Assembly: GCF_005886805.2 (NCBI RefSeq)
Contig: NZ_CP045430.1
Coordinates: 248,001-312,000, forward strand
DNA from: Pseudoalteromonas rubra
Lineage (GTDB): Bacteria; Pseudomonadota; Gammaproteobacteria; Enterobacterales; Alteromonadaceae
Length of the DNA stretch: 64,000 nt
Reading direction: 5' to 3'
The position numbers were made by a program, and so were the translations under genes. The notes under the pieces are model-generated. The model saw only the letters and a list, made by a program, of their open reading frames with translations, was not told the DNA's origin and searched no databases. Below are positions 50,952 through 60,147 of the stretch, in pieces (within the stretch, counting starts at the first letter, position 1; every line of letters starts with the position of its first letter).

Positions 50952-52247
50952 TTACCCGCGACTGACCTCAATCTGTTTGATGGCCAGGCCTTGTATTTCA
51001 GTCACTTTAAACACAAAGCCTTCTATCTCAATGGACTCCCCTTGATACGGAAAGCGCTTGCAGTGATGAATTAGGTACCCTGCCAGTGTCTCAATCGAGT
51101 CAACGGGTATAAATTCATACTCTACAACAGACAACTGGAAGTCTTTCATCGACATATCCCCTTGCACCACCCAGCGTGACGCATCTTTTTGGCGAAATTG
51201 TGCTTCTATCGCTTCACCGTCTTTTAATGCGATAAAATTCAGGATACTGGACAATGTCACCATGCCCACCACAGTTGCAAACTCATTGATTACCACGCCA
51301 GTACTGCAAGGATGGGCCTTTAGCGCATTCAAAGCGTCGAATAAACTCAGCGTATCGAGCAAAATCACAGGTCGTAGAAAAGCCTCATGCTGCGCATCAA
51401 GCAAGGGCCGGCCAGCTATCAGATTACTCAATAATTGCTTAGCCTCTACCACGGCGATCACCTGATCCAGGCTTTCATCACACAGCAAATATTGCTGAAA
51501 ACTGTGGCTTTGAATTTGCTGTGCAAGCACATGTTGATCGTCATGAATATTCAGCCATTCCACTGCGTCACGGTTGATCATTGCCTGAGTGATACTAGTC
51601 TGGTCCAGGTCAAGTACATTGCCGATGATATTGTGCTCATGTGCCCCAAGTTCGCCCTGCTCGGCACTTTGGTCAACCACCGCAAACAGATCATCCCGGG
51701 TGATCAACTCATCACGCTGAGTCGGTAACTTACATGCCCGGATTATGACATCCGCCAGCAGGTTAAATAGCCAAATCACGGGCTTAAACAGCCAAACGCT
51801 TGCCAGCATTAGGCCAATAAAGCGCATGGCGATTGACTCAGGGATCACCATAGCAACCCGCTTGGGGAGCAAATCAGCAAACAACACAAACATCGCCGTG
51901 ATCAACAAAAAAGACAGAACCGTGGAAACTTGCAATAGCAGCGTATGATATTGCGCCACCTCAGTGACAAACAACTGCATAACAAGCTGTGATGCCTGGT
52001 AAAGATATGGCGTAAAGACCGACTCACCGATCATGCCTGCCACAATGGCTAAGGCGTTTAATACCACCTGAACAGCAGCAAACAACTGATGTGCATTTGC
52101 CTGCAAATGCATCACTTTTCTGGCTCGGAGGTCACCCGTATCCAGCCTGCTTTGCAATTTCACTTTACGTGCCGCAGCCAGAGATATCTCGCATAACGCA
52201 AATACAGCGCTCATACTAATAAGCACAACAACCCATACTAGGTCCAA
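50952..52247 (-). CDS. CNNM/CorC-HlyC-type membrane protein (DUF21-CBS-CorC_HlyC)
   Basis: A 431-residue protein: DUF21 membrane domain (about 1-190), a CBS pair (about 200-320, ISITQAMINRD-like region and TGVVINEF), and a C-terminal CorC_HlyC domain (about 345-431, EFIPVDSIETLAGYL and FVFKVTEIQG). The family is tied to magnesium or cobalt efflux. The start is a TTG at 52247, supported by AGGTGA 7 bases upstream. Single gene; it is followed by the hybrid kinase on the same strand after about 210 bases without a visible gene. Confidence 0.87.
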   Translation of the reverse strand: MDLVWVVVLISMSAVFALCEISLAAARKVKLQSRLDTGDLRARKVMHLQANAHQLFAAVQVVLNALAIVAGMIGESVFTPYLYQASQLVMQLFVTEVAQYHTLLLQVSTVLSFLLITAMFVLFADLLPKRVAMVIPESIAMRFIGLMLASVWLFKPVIWLFNLLADVIIRACKLPTQRDELITRDDLFAVVDQSAEQGELGAHEHNIIGNVLDLDQTSITQAMINRDAVEWLNIHDDQHVLAQQIQSHSFQQYLLCDESLDQVIAVVEAKQLLSNLIAGRPLLDAQHEAFLRPVILLDTLSLFDALNALKAHPCSTGVVINEFATVVGMVTLSSILNFIALKDGEAIEAQFRQKDASRWVVQGDMSMKDFQLSVVEYEFIPVDSIETLAGYLIHHCKRFPYQGESIEIEGFVFKVTEIQGLAIKQIEVSRG

Positions 52248-52313
52248 TCACTCACCTGACGATTAACTAGAAATTTGAGCGCGATATATACGCCCAATTT
52301 GCGCTGCTGGCAA

Positions 52314-53066
52314 TCAATAAATCGTGACTGACGCAGATAATTGACGAGCATATTTGCCCGGCGTGACCTTCAGAATGTGTTTAAACTCACGAGTCAGGTG
52401 TGCCTGGTCAGAAAAGCCGCTTAGCTGTGCCAATTGAGCCAAATCTATCAGTGGATTATCTCTGAGTTGTTGTTGTGCATGCCGAACCCGGTAGATGCGT
52501 GCCAGATACTTAGGCGTTAACTCAGATTGCGCTTTGACTTGCCGCTCCAGCTGACGTATCCCCAGCGGCACGCCGCGATAAGCGTCTTCCAGGGGACGTA
52601 ACTGCATCAGTGAACTGATGAGCTGGTAGGTATGCTGCATGGTATAACTGGGGTCGGGCGCAGCGCTCGACAAAGTTTGTAACCATTTCTTTAACGTACA
52701 CAGGGTCGGTGCTTGGCCAAGTTGCTCAGCGAGCGCGCACAATCCGGGTTCAGATAACAAGGGATAAACAGCCTGCTGGAGCGCCTTCAATCTGGCTGGA
52801 TACAATCGGATCCCGGCAAACTCAGCGTCCGCGCTATAAGAGAGTTGTACAGCATGCTTTGAGGGCGGCTGAATGTGAAAAGGTGCTGTCAGTTTATGCT
52901 CATCCAGTGACACCTCACCTTTGAGCACAAAGACGATCCCTTGTGCGCCATCGCAAGGTAGCCAGCGAGTGCCAGAGTGCAGGCTGCGTGCAAACCATAC
53001 AGCTTGCACATACCGCTGGGATCTGCCATCCGGTTGATGGCGTTGCAACATTAGTTCGTTATTCAT
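52314..53066 (-). CDS. AraC-family transcriptional regulator
   Basis: About 250 residues: N-terminal ligand-type region and a C-terminal double HTH (IDLAQLAQLSGFSDQAHLTR, VTPGKYARQL). The chosen ATG at 53066 overlaps the stop of the AhpD-like gene by 8 bases (ATGAATAA), so the two genes are coupled and the regulator probably controls that gene. An upstream in-frame start at 53126 would lie well inside the neighbour. Confidence 0.88.
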   Translation of the reverse strand: MNNELMLQRHQPDGRSQRYVQAVWFARSLHSGTRWLPCDGAQGIVFVLKGEVSLDEHKLTAPFHIQPPSKHAVQLSYSADAEFAGIRLYPARLKALQQAVYPLLSEPGLCALAEQLGQAPTLCTLKKWLQTLSSAAPDPSYTMQHTYQLISSLMQLRPLEDAYRGVPLGIRQLERQVKAQSELTPKYLARIYRVRHAQQQLRDNPLIDLAQLAQLSGFSDQAHLTREFKHILKVTPGKYARQLSASVTIY

Positions 53067-53502
53067 CTGGCTCAGGTTTAAACATTTTGACAACTCGATT
53101 CCAGGCGTTGATGGCATTAATGGCAACCGTCAGGGTCACCAGTGCATCGTCACTGAACTCCTCAGATAAAGCGCAGTATAAAGTATCATCAATCGGCTGA
53201 GCGTTTGTCAATTGTTCACACAAAGTCAGTGCCAGACGCTCTTTTGCAGTAAATCCTGACATATCTCGCCAGGCATTCAGGGCAATAATGCGCCGGGCGC
53301 TTTCGCCCTGCTCCATTGCCTGACGGCTGTGCATGACAATGCAATAGCCGCACTGGTTTAACTGAGACGCTCTGAGTTTAACCAGTTCCCAGAGTTTCGT
53401 ATCCAGTGTACGTGTGACTTCTTCATTTAATAATTGCTCCTGAGTAAACAAGTGTTGCATCAGTTTTGGGGCACATTGTAAATAACTTGTTCTTTTCATC
53501 AT
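53059..53502 (-). CDS. Carboxymuconolactone decarboxylase/AhpD-like protein
   Basis: A 147-residue helical protein with the AhpD redox motif CGYCIVMH (near residue 52) and the ARRIIALNAWRD and LALTLCEQL helices. Family members are peroxidase-linked or unknown; the conserved CxxC and His suggest an antioxidant role. AAGGAAAA precedes the start (ATGATG). It is followed by the coupled AraC regulator. Confidence 0.87.
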   Translation of the reverse strand: MMKRTSYLQCAPKLMQHLFTQEQLLNEEVTRTLDTKLWELVKLRASQLNQCGYCIVMHSRQAMEQGESARRIIALNAWRDMSGFTAKERLALTLCEQLTNAQPIDDTLYCALSEEFSDDALVTLTVAINAINAWNRVVKMFKPEPDE

Positions 53503-53602
53503 TTTTCCTTAAGTGTCATTCATGGCTTACAGACTACCCAGAGACACCACAACAAGATTGAAGAAAAACGACTTTCGCGCCCCAAAACGTCAGGCAATGC
53601 AA

Positions 53603-54676
53603 TTAAAGCAAATTGTGCTGCTTAATAAATGTGACCAGTTCACCGGCAATACTCGCATGCTCCTGCGCCGTAGGATGCCAGATACAGCCTTCCAGTGGAG
53701 ATACAAAAGTATTGGCATACACATCCTCAACCCCTTCATTGGCAAGCTGTTGCAACGCTGCATGTGTTGCTGGAATAATAAAGTCATAGGGGTATGCAGG
53801 ACGAGGCATCACCACAATAGCAACATCCGGATAGCGGCTTCGCAGCGAATGAACAAACTCGACCATGGCTGCTTCCCAGGCCATTTTTACTTCCTCTATC
53901 GTTTGCCAGGGTTCGTGCGGCTGAGGGTCGGTACTAAAATCATTAGTCCCAAACTCCAACACAATTAACTGAGGAAAGCGCTCCTGATATGACAAATCAT
54001 CCTCATATACTGCGGATATCTGATCAACATAATCTACCAGAGTGTGATGTGTTTGGTTGCCATTCCAGTTGCGGATCAAGCCCAGACCAGAATACGACAC
54101 CTGAGTAAACGTGCTGTTTAATTGTTGCGCCGCAACATAAGGAAAGGCCAGCCGCGCATTACTCGAATTAACAATCTCCTGCCAGTCACATTGTCGCTTA
54201 GTCGATTCGCTGCCGAATCCCGCACTAATTGAATCTCCGATAAACAGTATGTGTGGCTGTGTTTCCCATACCCCCTCCAAAGCCCCATCGACCTCAAATT
54301 GCAACAGTTGAGTGCGTGCACCATAATGCTCCCAGCGCTTCACCACTTCGATGAGCACCCGACCTGGCTCTGCCTGTTCAAACAACACAAAGCGCTGAGC
54401 TTCACCCGTTGATGCCGTCACTATTTTTTGGTGCAACCGACCATCGACCAGTACATCAAACTGGTCACCATTACCGACTAAACTGACTGCGATGGACTTA
54501 CCCACCAGCTGAGTGTGGATGGCCGTACCCGGCCAGTTAAATTCCACACTCCCTTGCTGATAGTTTTTATGTACCCGGCCCTCGTAAATAAGCGCATGGT
54601 GCGTAGCAGGCAAAACGGTAGCGAAGCAGCTAAGGCTGATGCTCAGTCCGAGCAGGATAAGTATTAAGCGACACAT
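53603..54676 (-). CDS. Secreted SGNH-hydrolase esterase, CE2-like
   Basis: A 357-residue protein: signal peptide ending at CFA near 17-18, an N-terminal beta-sandwich (about 22-130), then an SGNH domain with GDSIS (FIGDSISAGFG), GLGLIRNWNG, GTND (LEFGTNDFS) and a C-terminal CIWHPTAQEH with the catalytic His. The beta-sandwich plus SGNH order matches carbohydrate esterase family 2, which removes acetyl groups from polysaccharides. The usual Asp three residues before the His is absent (CIWH), as is known for CE2 enzymes. The ATG at 54676 has AGGAA 6 bases upstream. Confidence 0.83.
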   Translation of the reverse strand: MCRLILILLGLSISLSCFATVLPATHHALIYEGRVHKNYQQGSVEFNWPGTAIHTQLVGKSIAVSLVGNGDQFDVLVDGRLHQKIVTASTGEAQRFVLFEQAEPGRVLIEVVKRWEHYGARTQLLQFEVDGALEGVWETQPHILFIGDSISAGFGSESTKRQCDWQEIVNSSNARLAFPYVAAQQLNSTFTQVSYSGLGLIRNWNGNQTHHTLVDYVDQISAVYEDDLSYQERFPQLIVLEFGTNDFSTDPQPHEPWQTIEEVKMAWEAAMVEFVHSLRSRYPDVAIVVMPRPAYPYDFIIPATHAALQQLANEGVEDVYANTFVSPLEGCIWHPTAQEHASIAGELVTFIKQHNLL

Positions 54677-54930
54677 AGGTAGTTCCTTTTTTGTTAAAAA
54701 AGTAAACCTAGTGTTTAAACAGCAACTCCTCAAGCCAGGGAAGTTGAATTTTTCTAAATCGGGTAGGCGCAGCAGATTGCCTTTCGTATCCGTTCATCAT
54801 GTTCAACACGATAAATCGCTCTTGCGAGACAAACAGTAAGACAAAATCACTAACTTAAAATTACCAGCACTCTTTTATTCTGATTTAAAACGCCATATAG
54901 TTATTAAAAGTTTGCATTTAAATTAATATA

Positions 54931-55527
54931 ATGATTAGGAAAATTCAGATTGGCGTAGCAACGTCTCTTTCCTTGCTGATACTCACAGGCTGCAGCCAGC
55001 TACCAGCCCCGACACCGTCTACAAATGCCAGTGTCGAGGCAAGCTGCCCGCTCACGGAGCTCAAACACCCAAACCTGGTCCCACTACCAGCACAGAGCAT
55101 ACCTGGAAACGTGATTGCCCCGCCCGGTCAGGGTGGACTTTGTAACGCACGCAACTATGAAGTAAGCAAAGATCTCATTATTTGGCGAGCCTGGAACAGC
55201 ACCTACGAAGAGTCTAAATTCGGCAAGTGGTGGTCACTGGAGAAACCGCTCGGAGGGGTTGCGCAATACCGGGCCGAATTCAATATTTGTCCCAAGTACT
55301 CACCACTGGATATGCTGGTGCGTTGCACTTTAAAAACAGGCACTCAGGTAATAATCGGCCCAGGTCAAAGCGCTCAGTGTAGCAACTACTTTACTTATCC
55401 TCAGTCGGATACTAATCAGCTCTACCTGGCAAATGCCGCTGAGGTCACCCTAAATTGCACTAACTTTTACGACGAGTTCTCCTGGCATGAAGTCGCACCG
55501 GAGGCGGAGACGAATACAACACAATAA
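54931..55527 (+). CDS. Cys-rich lipoprotein of unknown function
   Basis: A 198-residue protein with a lipoprotein signal (MIRKIQIGVATSLSLLILTG then C21). The mature part holds six more Cys, enough for three disulfides, and Trp-rich stretches (IIWRAWN, FGKWWSLEK). No family was recognised. It lies 147 bases upstream of a GG-leader peptide gene on the same strand, so it could be an immunity or carrier lipoprotein for that peptide; this is a hypothesis from position only. No clear ribosome site is seen before the ATG; the region upstream is very AT-rich. Confidence 0.7.
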   Translation: MIRKIQIGVATSLSLLILTGCSQLPAPTPSTNASVEASCPLTELKHPNLVPLPAQSIPGNVIAPPGQGGLCNARNYEVSKDLIIWRAWNSTYEESKFGKWWSLEKPLGGVAQYRAEFNICPKYSPLDMLVRCTLKTGTQVIIGPGQSAQCSNYFTYPQSDTNQLYLANAAEVTLNCTNFYDEFSWHEVAPEAETNTTQ

Positions 55528-55538
55528 CAGGAATTAAC

Positions 55539-55585
55539 ACCAACCCTATTGATGGCTTACTTCAAAAGTTGGCGGCAGGGTTGGT
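55539..55585 (+). repeat. 9-bp inverted repeat between lipoprotein and peptide genes
   Basis: ACCAACCCT (55539-55547) and AGGGTTGGT (55577-55585) pair perfectly over a 29-base loop. It lies in the leader between the two genes and could shape a transcript end or a processing site. Confidence 0.4.
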
Positions 55586-55633
55586 ATACATCCTCCAGCT
55601 CGCTTCGAAGTGCGCGGGAGGTCAACATAACGG

Positions 55634-55652
55634 AGCCCGGCATTGGGCTTTT
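55634..55652 (+). terminator. Weak terminator or attenuator before the peptide gene
   Basis: AGCCC and GGGCT pair around a 6-base loop, and the stem runs into TTTT. The stem is short, so it may only attenuate. The peptide's ribosome site starts 10 bases later. Confidence 0.4.
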
Positions 55653-55673
55653 CTCACTACAAAGGAAATGAGC

Positions 55674-55865
55674 ATGAAACTCAATTTAAACAAGAAAAAA
55701 ATCAAGTCGCTATCCCAAAACAATCAGCTGTCACCTCAGCAAACCCCTCAGATTGGCGGCGCAGCAACAGGCTTGCCTAACTGCCCGAATACTAACTTTT
55801 GCAATTCAATTAATGCGTGCTGGACATTTAAAGACAATCGACCGGATTGTATTATCTGGGGTTAA
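55674..55865 (+). CDS. GG-leader peptide precursor with four Cys (RiPP-like or bacteriocin-like)
   Basis: A 63-residue peptide. Residues 1-29 form a basic leader (MKLNLNKKKIKSLSQN, then TPQIGG) with a double-glycine at 28-29, the site used by peptidase-containing ABC exporters. The remaining 34 residues contain Cys at 37, 43, 49 and 59 plus Asn, Ser, Thr and Trp. The leader style (MKLxLNKKxIKxL) is one I associate with small Pseudoalteromonas peptides annotated as lanthipeptide-like precursors; this recollection needs a check. No modification enzyme or exporter lies in the window, so the maturation genes would be elsewhere or absent. AAGGA lies 8 bases before the ATG. The core could be disulfide-bonded or thioether-bridged. 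Confidence 0.7.
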   Translation: MKLNLNKKKIKSLSQNNQLSPQQTPQIGGAATGLPNCPNTNFCNSINACWTFKDNRPDCIIWG

Positions 55866-56025
55866 TTGATGAGTCTTGCTGTGCTGTAAACTGTGGAACC
55901 GCCTTGCAATCTCAACTTAGATGCGGTTAGGACACTGACATACAACACATACGAGGTGTTTGCTCAAGCCAGGCAACACGCGCGGCCTGAGCAAACTTTG
56001 GTTACTCCACGGATTATTCCACGGA

Positions 56026-59000
56026 TTACTCCTGATTAAGCGCAGCGACTACCTGCATAATATCTTTGAGATCAATCTCTCCATCTTCGTTTAGGTCAAA
56101 GCGCGGATCAAATTGTGTATCGCCCGTCGTAGCCGACCATCCGGTTACAATCGTTGTAACATCATCCGCGGATAAAACACTATCGCCGCTAAAGTCAAAC
56201 GGGCTGACTTCTTTTAGAACAAAAACCTGTTGTTCACTGATCACGGTTTTGTCATCACTCAGCATAATTTGCACTGATATCGATGTATCACCCGGGGCAG
56301 ATACATCCCACAAGTAGCGACCCTGAGAGAATGCAACACCAGTGGCAATTTCAGTCGTCTCATCTCCCACCTGATAAACAATATCAACAGTGTCTGAATC
56401 AGCGATATGTAATCCCGACCAATTGATACTAACCTGCTGCTCAGAGCCGATGGCATTCTCCACATTGATTAACAGAACCGGCACCGCCACACCAAGCTGG
56501 TTCACCTGTTGGCTGGGCTCAGTCAGATTAACCGCATCGTCTGAAACATCAAAACGGTAAGAAGCGTGGCTATAACTGAGCTTATACAAGCCTTTAGCCA
56601 GATTAGCAAAGCTAAAGATGCCGTTGGTATCAGTTAGCTGACGCGCAATTTCGACCTGACTCAAACCAACACCATTGGTCAACACCACTTCGACACTGGC
56701 GATCCCCATTTCACTGGCATCTGAAACCTTACCGTGCAAGGTTGCCTGGTGCGTATCAACATAGATACTGTTGGGCTCAGAAGTTGAATCATCAGCAACC
56801 GAATAAACATTGTAGTAATAGCGCGTATTGGCAAATGCACTGTCAACAAACTCCGACTCTAAACCGGTAAAGATCCTAGCGCCATCGTCTATAGAGGTGG
56901 GCAAACTGTTCACCGTTCTGGTCACCACCACTTCCTTCAGGTTACTACCTTGCGGGTTTTGCCAACTCAGCGAAACAACAGGTCCATTCACTATGGCCTT
57001 GAGTGCAGAAACCTGCGCCACAACAAAGCTGCTTTCCTCAGCATACGTCGGAGCCTGAGCTACGCCGTTAATACTGATATTGGCATTCTCATTTTCCTGA
57101 CCAACGGTTAGCTGCACAGTGGCACTGTCCTCGTCACTCTGAGTCAGTACATCTTCATAGTTAAGTACCAGTACCTTGCCATTGGTTTGTGGAATGGTGA
57201 CATACACTTCAACTTCGGGATACTGAGGGTATTTCTCCACCTGAATTGAGTAAGTATCCGTTAAGGGCAAGATAAACTCGGTAACCAGCTCAGCGTTTTT
57301 CAGATAGGCTTGCATCGTGTCAGGCTCGTCCAGAATAGGCTGCAATACTACAGCACTTTGGTCGCTCACTTTATTAACACCAACAAGCCGTCCCCCTGCG
57401 ATTAACACTGTAATATGCTGCGGATGTTCCAGCTCAACCACACTGACTGGTGTCTCATCCTCTGCATTCTGAACATCATTGGCACGTTCACTGGCACCTG
57501 GTTGGCCATAAATGCGCAGCTGATCTGTGACATCGGTATAAGCACCAAATTGCGCATAGCTCGACGCGCTATAGTAGTTTGTCAGTTTAAAGTCACCATG
57601 TTGATCATACTTTTCACTGTCGCTTTGTGGTGCACCGAAGAAGATGAAATGCTTCAATGTCAGCCCATTGGTAAATTCCATCATGGTATATTCACCAGGG
57701 AAGTTATTGTCATGGGTAATGTACAAAGACACATCGTTATACTGGATCAAGCCAGCAGCCAGAATAGAATGTCCGCCCCGTCTTTTCGGACGGTTAATGC
57801 TAAAGCGCAGACTGGCAATTTTGTTTTCCATAAAGTGCGGCGAATAAAACGCATTCATCGCGGATATCCCCGGGAATATGGTACGCGGGTGAGAGCCTAT
57901 CCAGGCACTGCCTTTAAACGCAGACTGCGACAAAAAGTAATAGCCGATTTTAGACAAGCCATGAAAAGCATCCGCAGCATCCGATTTCACATCGTAACTG
58001 CCCACAGCCTTAACATAGGGCTTGGGCGACTCACTATTGCGGTTGTCCCAGTGGCTCTGGAAGGTTGATGTTAGCTGGGCACGCGTTAATGTCGCATCGA
58101 TATTGGCTCCCCAGGCTACCCCTTCGCTGGCATTGTTGTAGTTGGCAATCGCCGATGCCGCCATACCATGACATACACCGAGAAACCGCCGATCAAGCCT
58201 GTTCAGACCCTGGGTATAATCTTCCAGCCGGTAATAACCAATCACATCATACGCTTTTCGTTTATTTGCCGGCGCCAGGAACTGTGCAAAAGACCTTGCG
58301 ACTTTGCGCATGAAGCCCAGGTAAGACAACTGGTCGGGTGTACAACGATCAAACTTCCAGCATAAGAATGAAGACAAAGAAACATCTTTTACTTCGGTAA
58401 GCATAAAGCGGTTCCAATCGCCATTTTGAAAAGAAAAGCCATCTGTAGAAACGTTAAATGCCGTGGTATACACATTCAAATTGTTGACATCGTCAATAAC
58501 TTCACACTCTTCCTCTTTACACACCGAAACCTGAGCGCCACTCAGGTTATAAGGCGCCTGAGTCAAAGCAAAATCGATGCGGAATGTCTTTTTATCCGTG
58601 CTAACATCACAGTTCTGAGCCGTGACTTTCAAACTGCTATCTTCGGCATGGAACTGATAATTACAGACATCCGCAAGCGCAGCACCGTTAAGCGCTTCCA
58701 AGTTTTTAAAATACACAGAGAATTGGTTTGCGCTAAGAGAGCCTGGTGACAAAATCACCTTATCCAGGTTAAAGGTATGATCAAACGCGGCATCCATAAG
58801 GTTAAATGCGACATTATCAATTGCATAACCAGCATCTTCCTGAGCAATGATCTCTATCCGAAATGAGGCTATGTTTTCGTCCCGAATCGAAAAGTGCTCA
58901 ATCCCAAACTGTGAGTCCAGCACTTCTCTGATCAATTGACCTTCCGGGTTAAACCACTGCAACCGGGTCGAGCTTAAGTTGTCAAAGTACCCGGCATCTA

Positions 59001-59361
59001 AAGAAAAACTGTTTACGGTTGTCGGCTCGCCTGTTTGCGGATCAACAAAACGCCCTTCAATGGCTCCGTTGAACCTCGGGGACCCACTTAACACTGGGGT
59101 TGTTGGATTAGCACTGTCTGATGTAATAAACGGTGAATCACCGCCAAATATAATACCTCGATCAGCATACTGGTTGGTAATCGCTGTGCCATTGGGAAAT
59201 TCACTGAAAGTAATCGGCGTCATACCAACAGCCGCGGCTTGTTCAACAGGGACTGAACGAGCCAGTGATTTGTCATAGTTTTCACCTGCTGTCGACCCTT
59301 CAGTGGCCAAAGCAGGTGCACTCAGTAAACTCAGTAGCGCTGTAATATATAAATATTTCAT
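56026..59361 (-). CDS. Secreted papain-like protein with FN3, CarboxypepD-like and dockerin domains
   Basis: About 1111 residues from the ATG at 59361 (GAGGG upstream; signal MKYLYITALLSLLSAPALA). An N-terminal beta-sandwich (PITFSEFPNGT, GYAIDNVAF) comes first. A papain-like core follows with GVCHGMAASAI (Cys near 397), RGGHSILAAG (His near 530) and THDNNFPGE (near 548), the C/H/N arrangement of cysteine peptidases or transglutaminase-like enzymes. Then come a beta domain, an FN3-like unit (about 790-870), a carboxypeptidase-regulatory-like unit (about 872-940), and a C-terminal dockerin with two calcium loops (DFSGDSVLSADD and DLNEDGEIDLKD). The gene starts 10 bases after the stop of a cohesin-like lipoprotein gene. 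Activity is inferred, not shown. Confidence 0.78.
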   Translation of the reverse strand: MKYLYITALLSLLSAPALATEGSTAGENYDKSLARSVPVEQAAAVGMTPITFSEFPNGTAITNQYADRGIIFGGDSPFITSDSANPTTPVLSGSPRFNGAIEGRFVDPQTGEPTTVNSFSLDAGYFDNLSSTRLQWFNPEGQLIREVLDSQFGIEHFSIRDENIASFRIEIIAQEDAGYAIDNVAFNLMDAAFDHTFNLDKVILSPGSLSANQFSVYFKNLEALNGAALADVCNYQFHAEDSSLKVTAQNCDVSTDKKTFRIDFALTQAPYNLSGAQVSVCKEEECEVIDDVNNLNVYTTAFNVSTDGFSFQNGDWNRFMLTEVKDVSLSSFLCWKFDRCTPDQLSYLGFMRKVARSFAQFLAPANKRKAYDVIGYYRLEDYTQGLNRLDRRFLGVCHGMAASAIANYNNASEGVAWGANIDATLTRAQLTSTFQSHWDNRNSESPKPYVKAVGSYDVKSDAADAFHGLSKIGYYFLSQSAFKGSAWIGSHPRTIFPGISAMNAFYSPHFMENKIASLRFSINRPKRRGGHSILAAGLIQYNDVSLYITHDNNFPGEYTMMEFTNGLTLKHFIFFGAPQSDSEKYDQHGDFKLTNYYSASSYAQFGAYTDVTDQLRIYGQPGASERANDVQNAEDETPVSVVELEHPQHITVLIAGGRLVGVNKVSDQSAVVLQPILDEPDTMQAYLKNAELVTEFILPLTDTYSIQVEKYPQYPEVEVYVTIPQTNGKVLVLNYEDVLTQSDEDSATVQLTVGQENENANISINGVAQAPTYAEESSFVVAQVSALKAIVNGPVVSLSWQNPQGSNLKEVVVTRTVNSLPTSIDDGARIFTGLESEFVDSAFANTRYYYNVYSVADDSTSEPNSIYVDTHQATLHGKVSDASEMGIASVEVVLTNGVGLSQVEIARQLTDTNGIFSFANLAKGLYKLSYSHASYRFDVSDDAVNLTEPSQQVNQLGVAVPVLLINVENAIGSEQQVSINWSGLHIADSDTVDIVYQVGDETTEIATGVAFSQGRYLWDVSAPGDTSISVQIMLSDDKTVISEQQVFVLKEVSPFDFSGDSVLSADDVTTIVTGWSATTGDTQFDPRFDLNEDGEIDLKDIMQVVAALNQE

Positions 59362-59371
59362 TGTAACGCCC

Positions 59372-59905
59372 TCACTGTTCACTGACCGAAATGCTGCAAT
59401 TAACTTGCTGCGCCAGACGATTCATGCAAAGTGTTTTACTGCTTGACACTTCAGGCGTCGTGCCTGAGTCTACACTGACTTCAAATGTCAGTACTTCTGC
59501 AGAGCCTGTAAAACCACTACTATTGCCATAGGTAAGTGCACCAAAATGCAAAGACTTGCCTTCTTCTGTCGACACAGGGCCCAAAGCAACCAGAGTGCCG
59601 TCAGACACAATAAAACTGTTACTCATGGACATTGACCCTTCATTGGGCGCAACGCTAAAGTCCAGTTTTAATTCATAAGCCGATATCGATTGGGTTGCAC
59701 TCAGCTCTACCTTGTAGCCTTTTGTTGTAGGCGCATCGGATTGAGGTGGATCAGACTGTGGCGGATCTGATTGAGTCGGTGGAGTGTTAGTAGTACTTGC
59801 ACTGGGGGAGTCAACCCCACATCCAGCCAGCGCAAGTAACAGTGACGAGCAAAAAACCAGACCTAAGGTATTTCGCGGGGCACCAGACGCGATTGAGGTT
59901 TTCAT
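59372..59905 (-). CDS. Lipoprotein with cohesin-like domain
   Basis: A 177-residue lipoprotein (lipobox LALAGC, C29) with a flexible linker built from PPQSD repeats (about residues 40-60). A 110-residue beta-rich domain follows (SAYELKLDFSVAPN, SLHFGALTYGNSSGFTG, LTFEVSV). Order and spacing recall the cohesin fold, which binds dockerins. The next gene, 10 bases downstream, encodes a protein with a C-terminal dockerin, so this may be its surface anchor. Two Cys near the C terminus (LCMNRLAQQVNC) could form a disulfide. Cohesin identity is by eye only. Confidence 0.65.
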   Translation of the reverse strand: MKTSIASGAPRNTLGLVFCSSLLLALAGCGVDSPSASTTNTPPTQSDPPQSDPPQSDAPTTKGYKVELSATQSISAYELKLDFSVAPNEGSMSMSNSFIVSDGTLVALGPVSTEEGKSLHFGALTYGNSSGFTGSAEVLTFEVSVDSGTTPEVSSSKTLCMNRLAQQVNCSISVSEQ

Positions 59906-60108
59906 TGTTGCAGCCTTGTATACGTATGCAGACTGATATAGCACTGTACTGATACCTTGCCATATCACCATGTTCTTCAGGTGCTGTGCTCACTTTTACT
60001 GCATACTGTCCGACCTGCGCAAGCCCAATAATCAAAGTGACCTATCGTCAGCACATAGAAGTACATCCGCAAGTATAGTCGAACCTCATGGTTGTAAAGC
60101 TTACAGAC

Positions 60109-60145
60109 AAAAAAGCCACAACCAGTGCAAATCCAGTTGTGGCTT
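60109..60145 (-). terminator. Terminator of ahpF
   Basis: AAGCCACAAC and GTTGTGGCTT form a 10-bp stem with a 13-base loop; on the minus strand six T follow. It lies about 60 bases past the ahpF stop. Confidence 0.85.
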
Positions 60146-60147
60146 AA

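Noticed and set aside
57415..58068. Open frame of 217 codons on the plus strand inside the dockerin protein gene
   Set aside because: It is antisense to a well-supported secreted protein, has no ribosome site and its translation does not look like a protein family.
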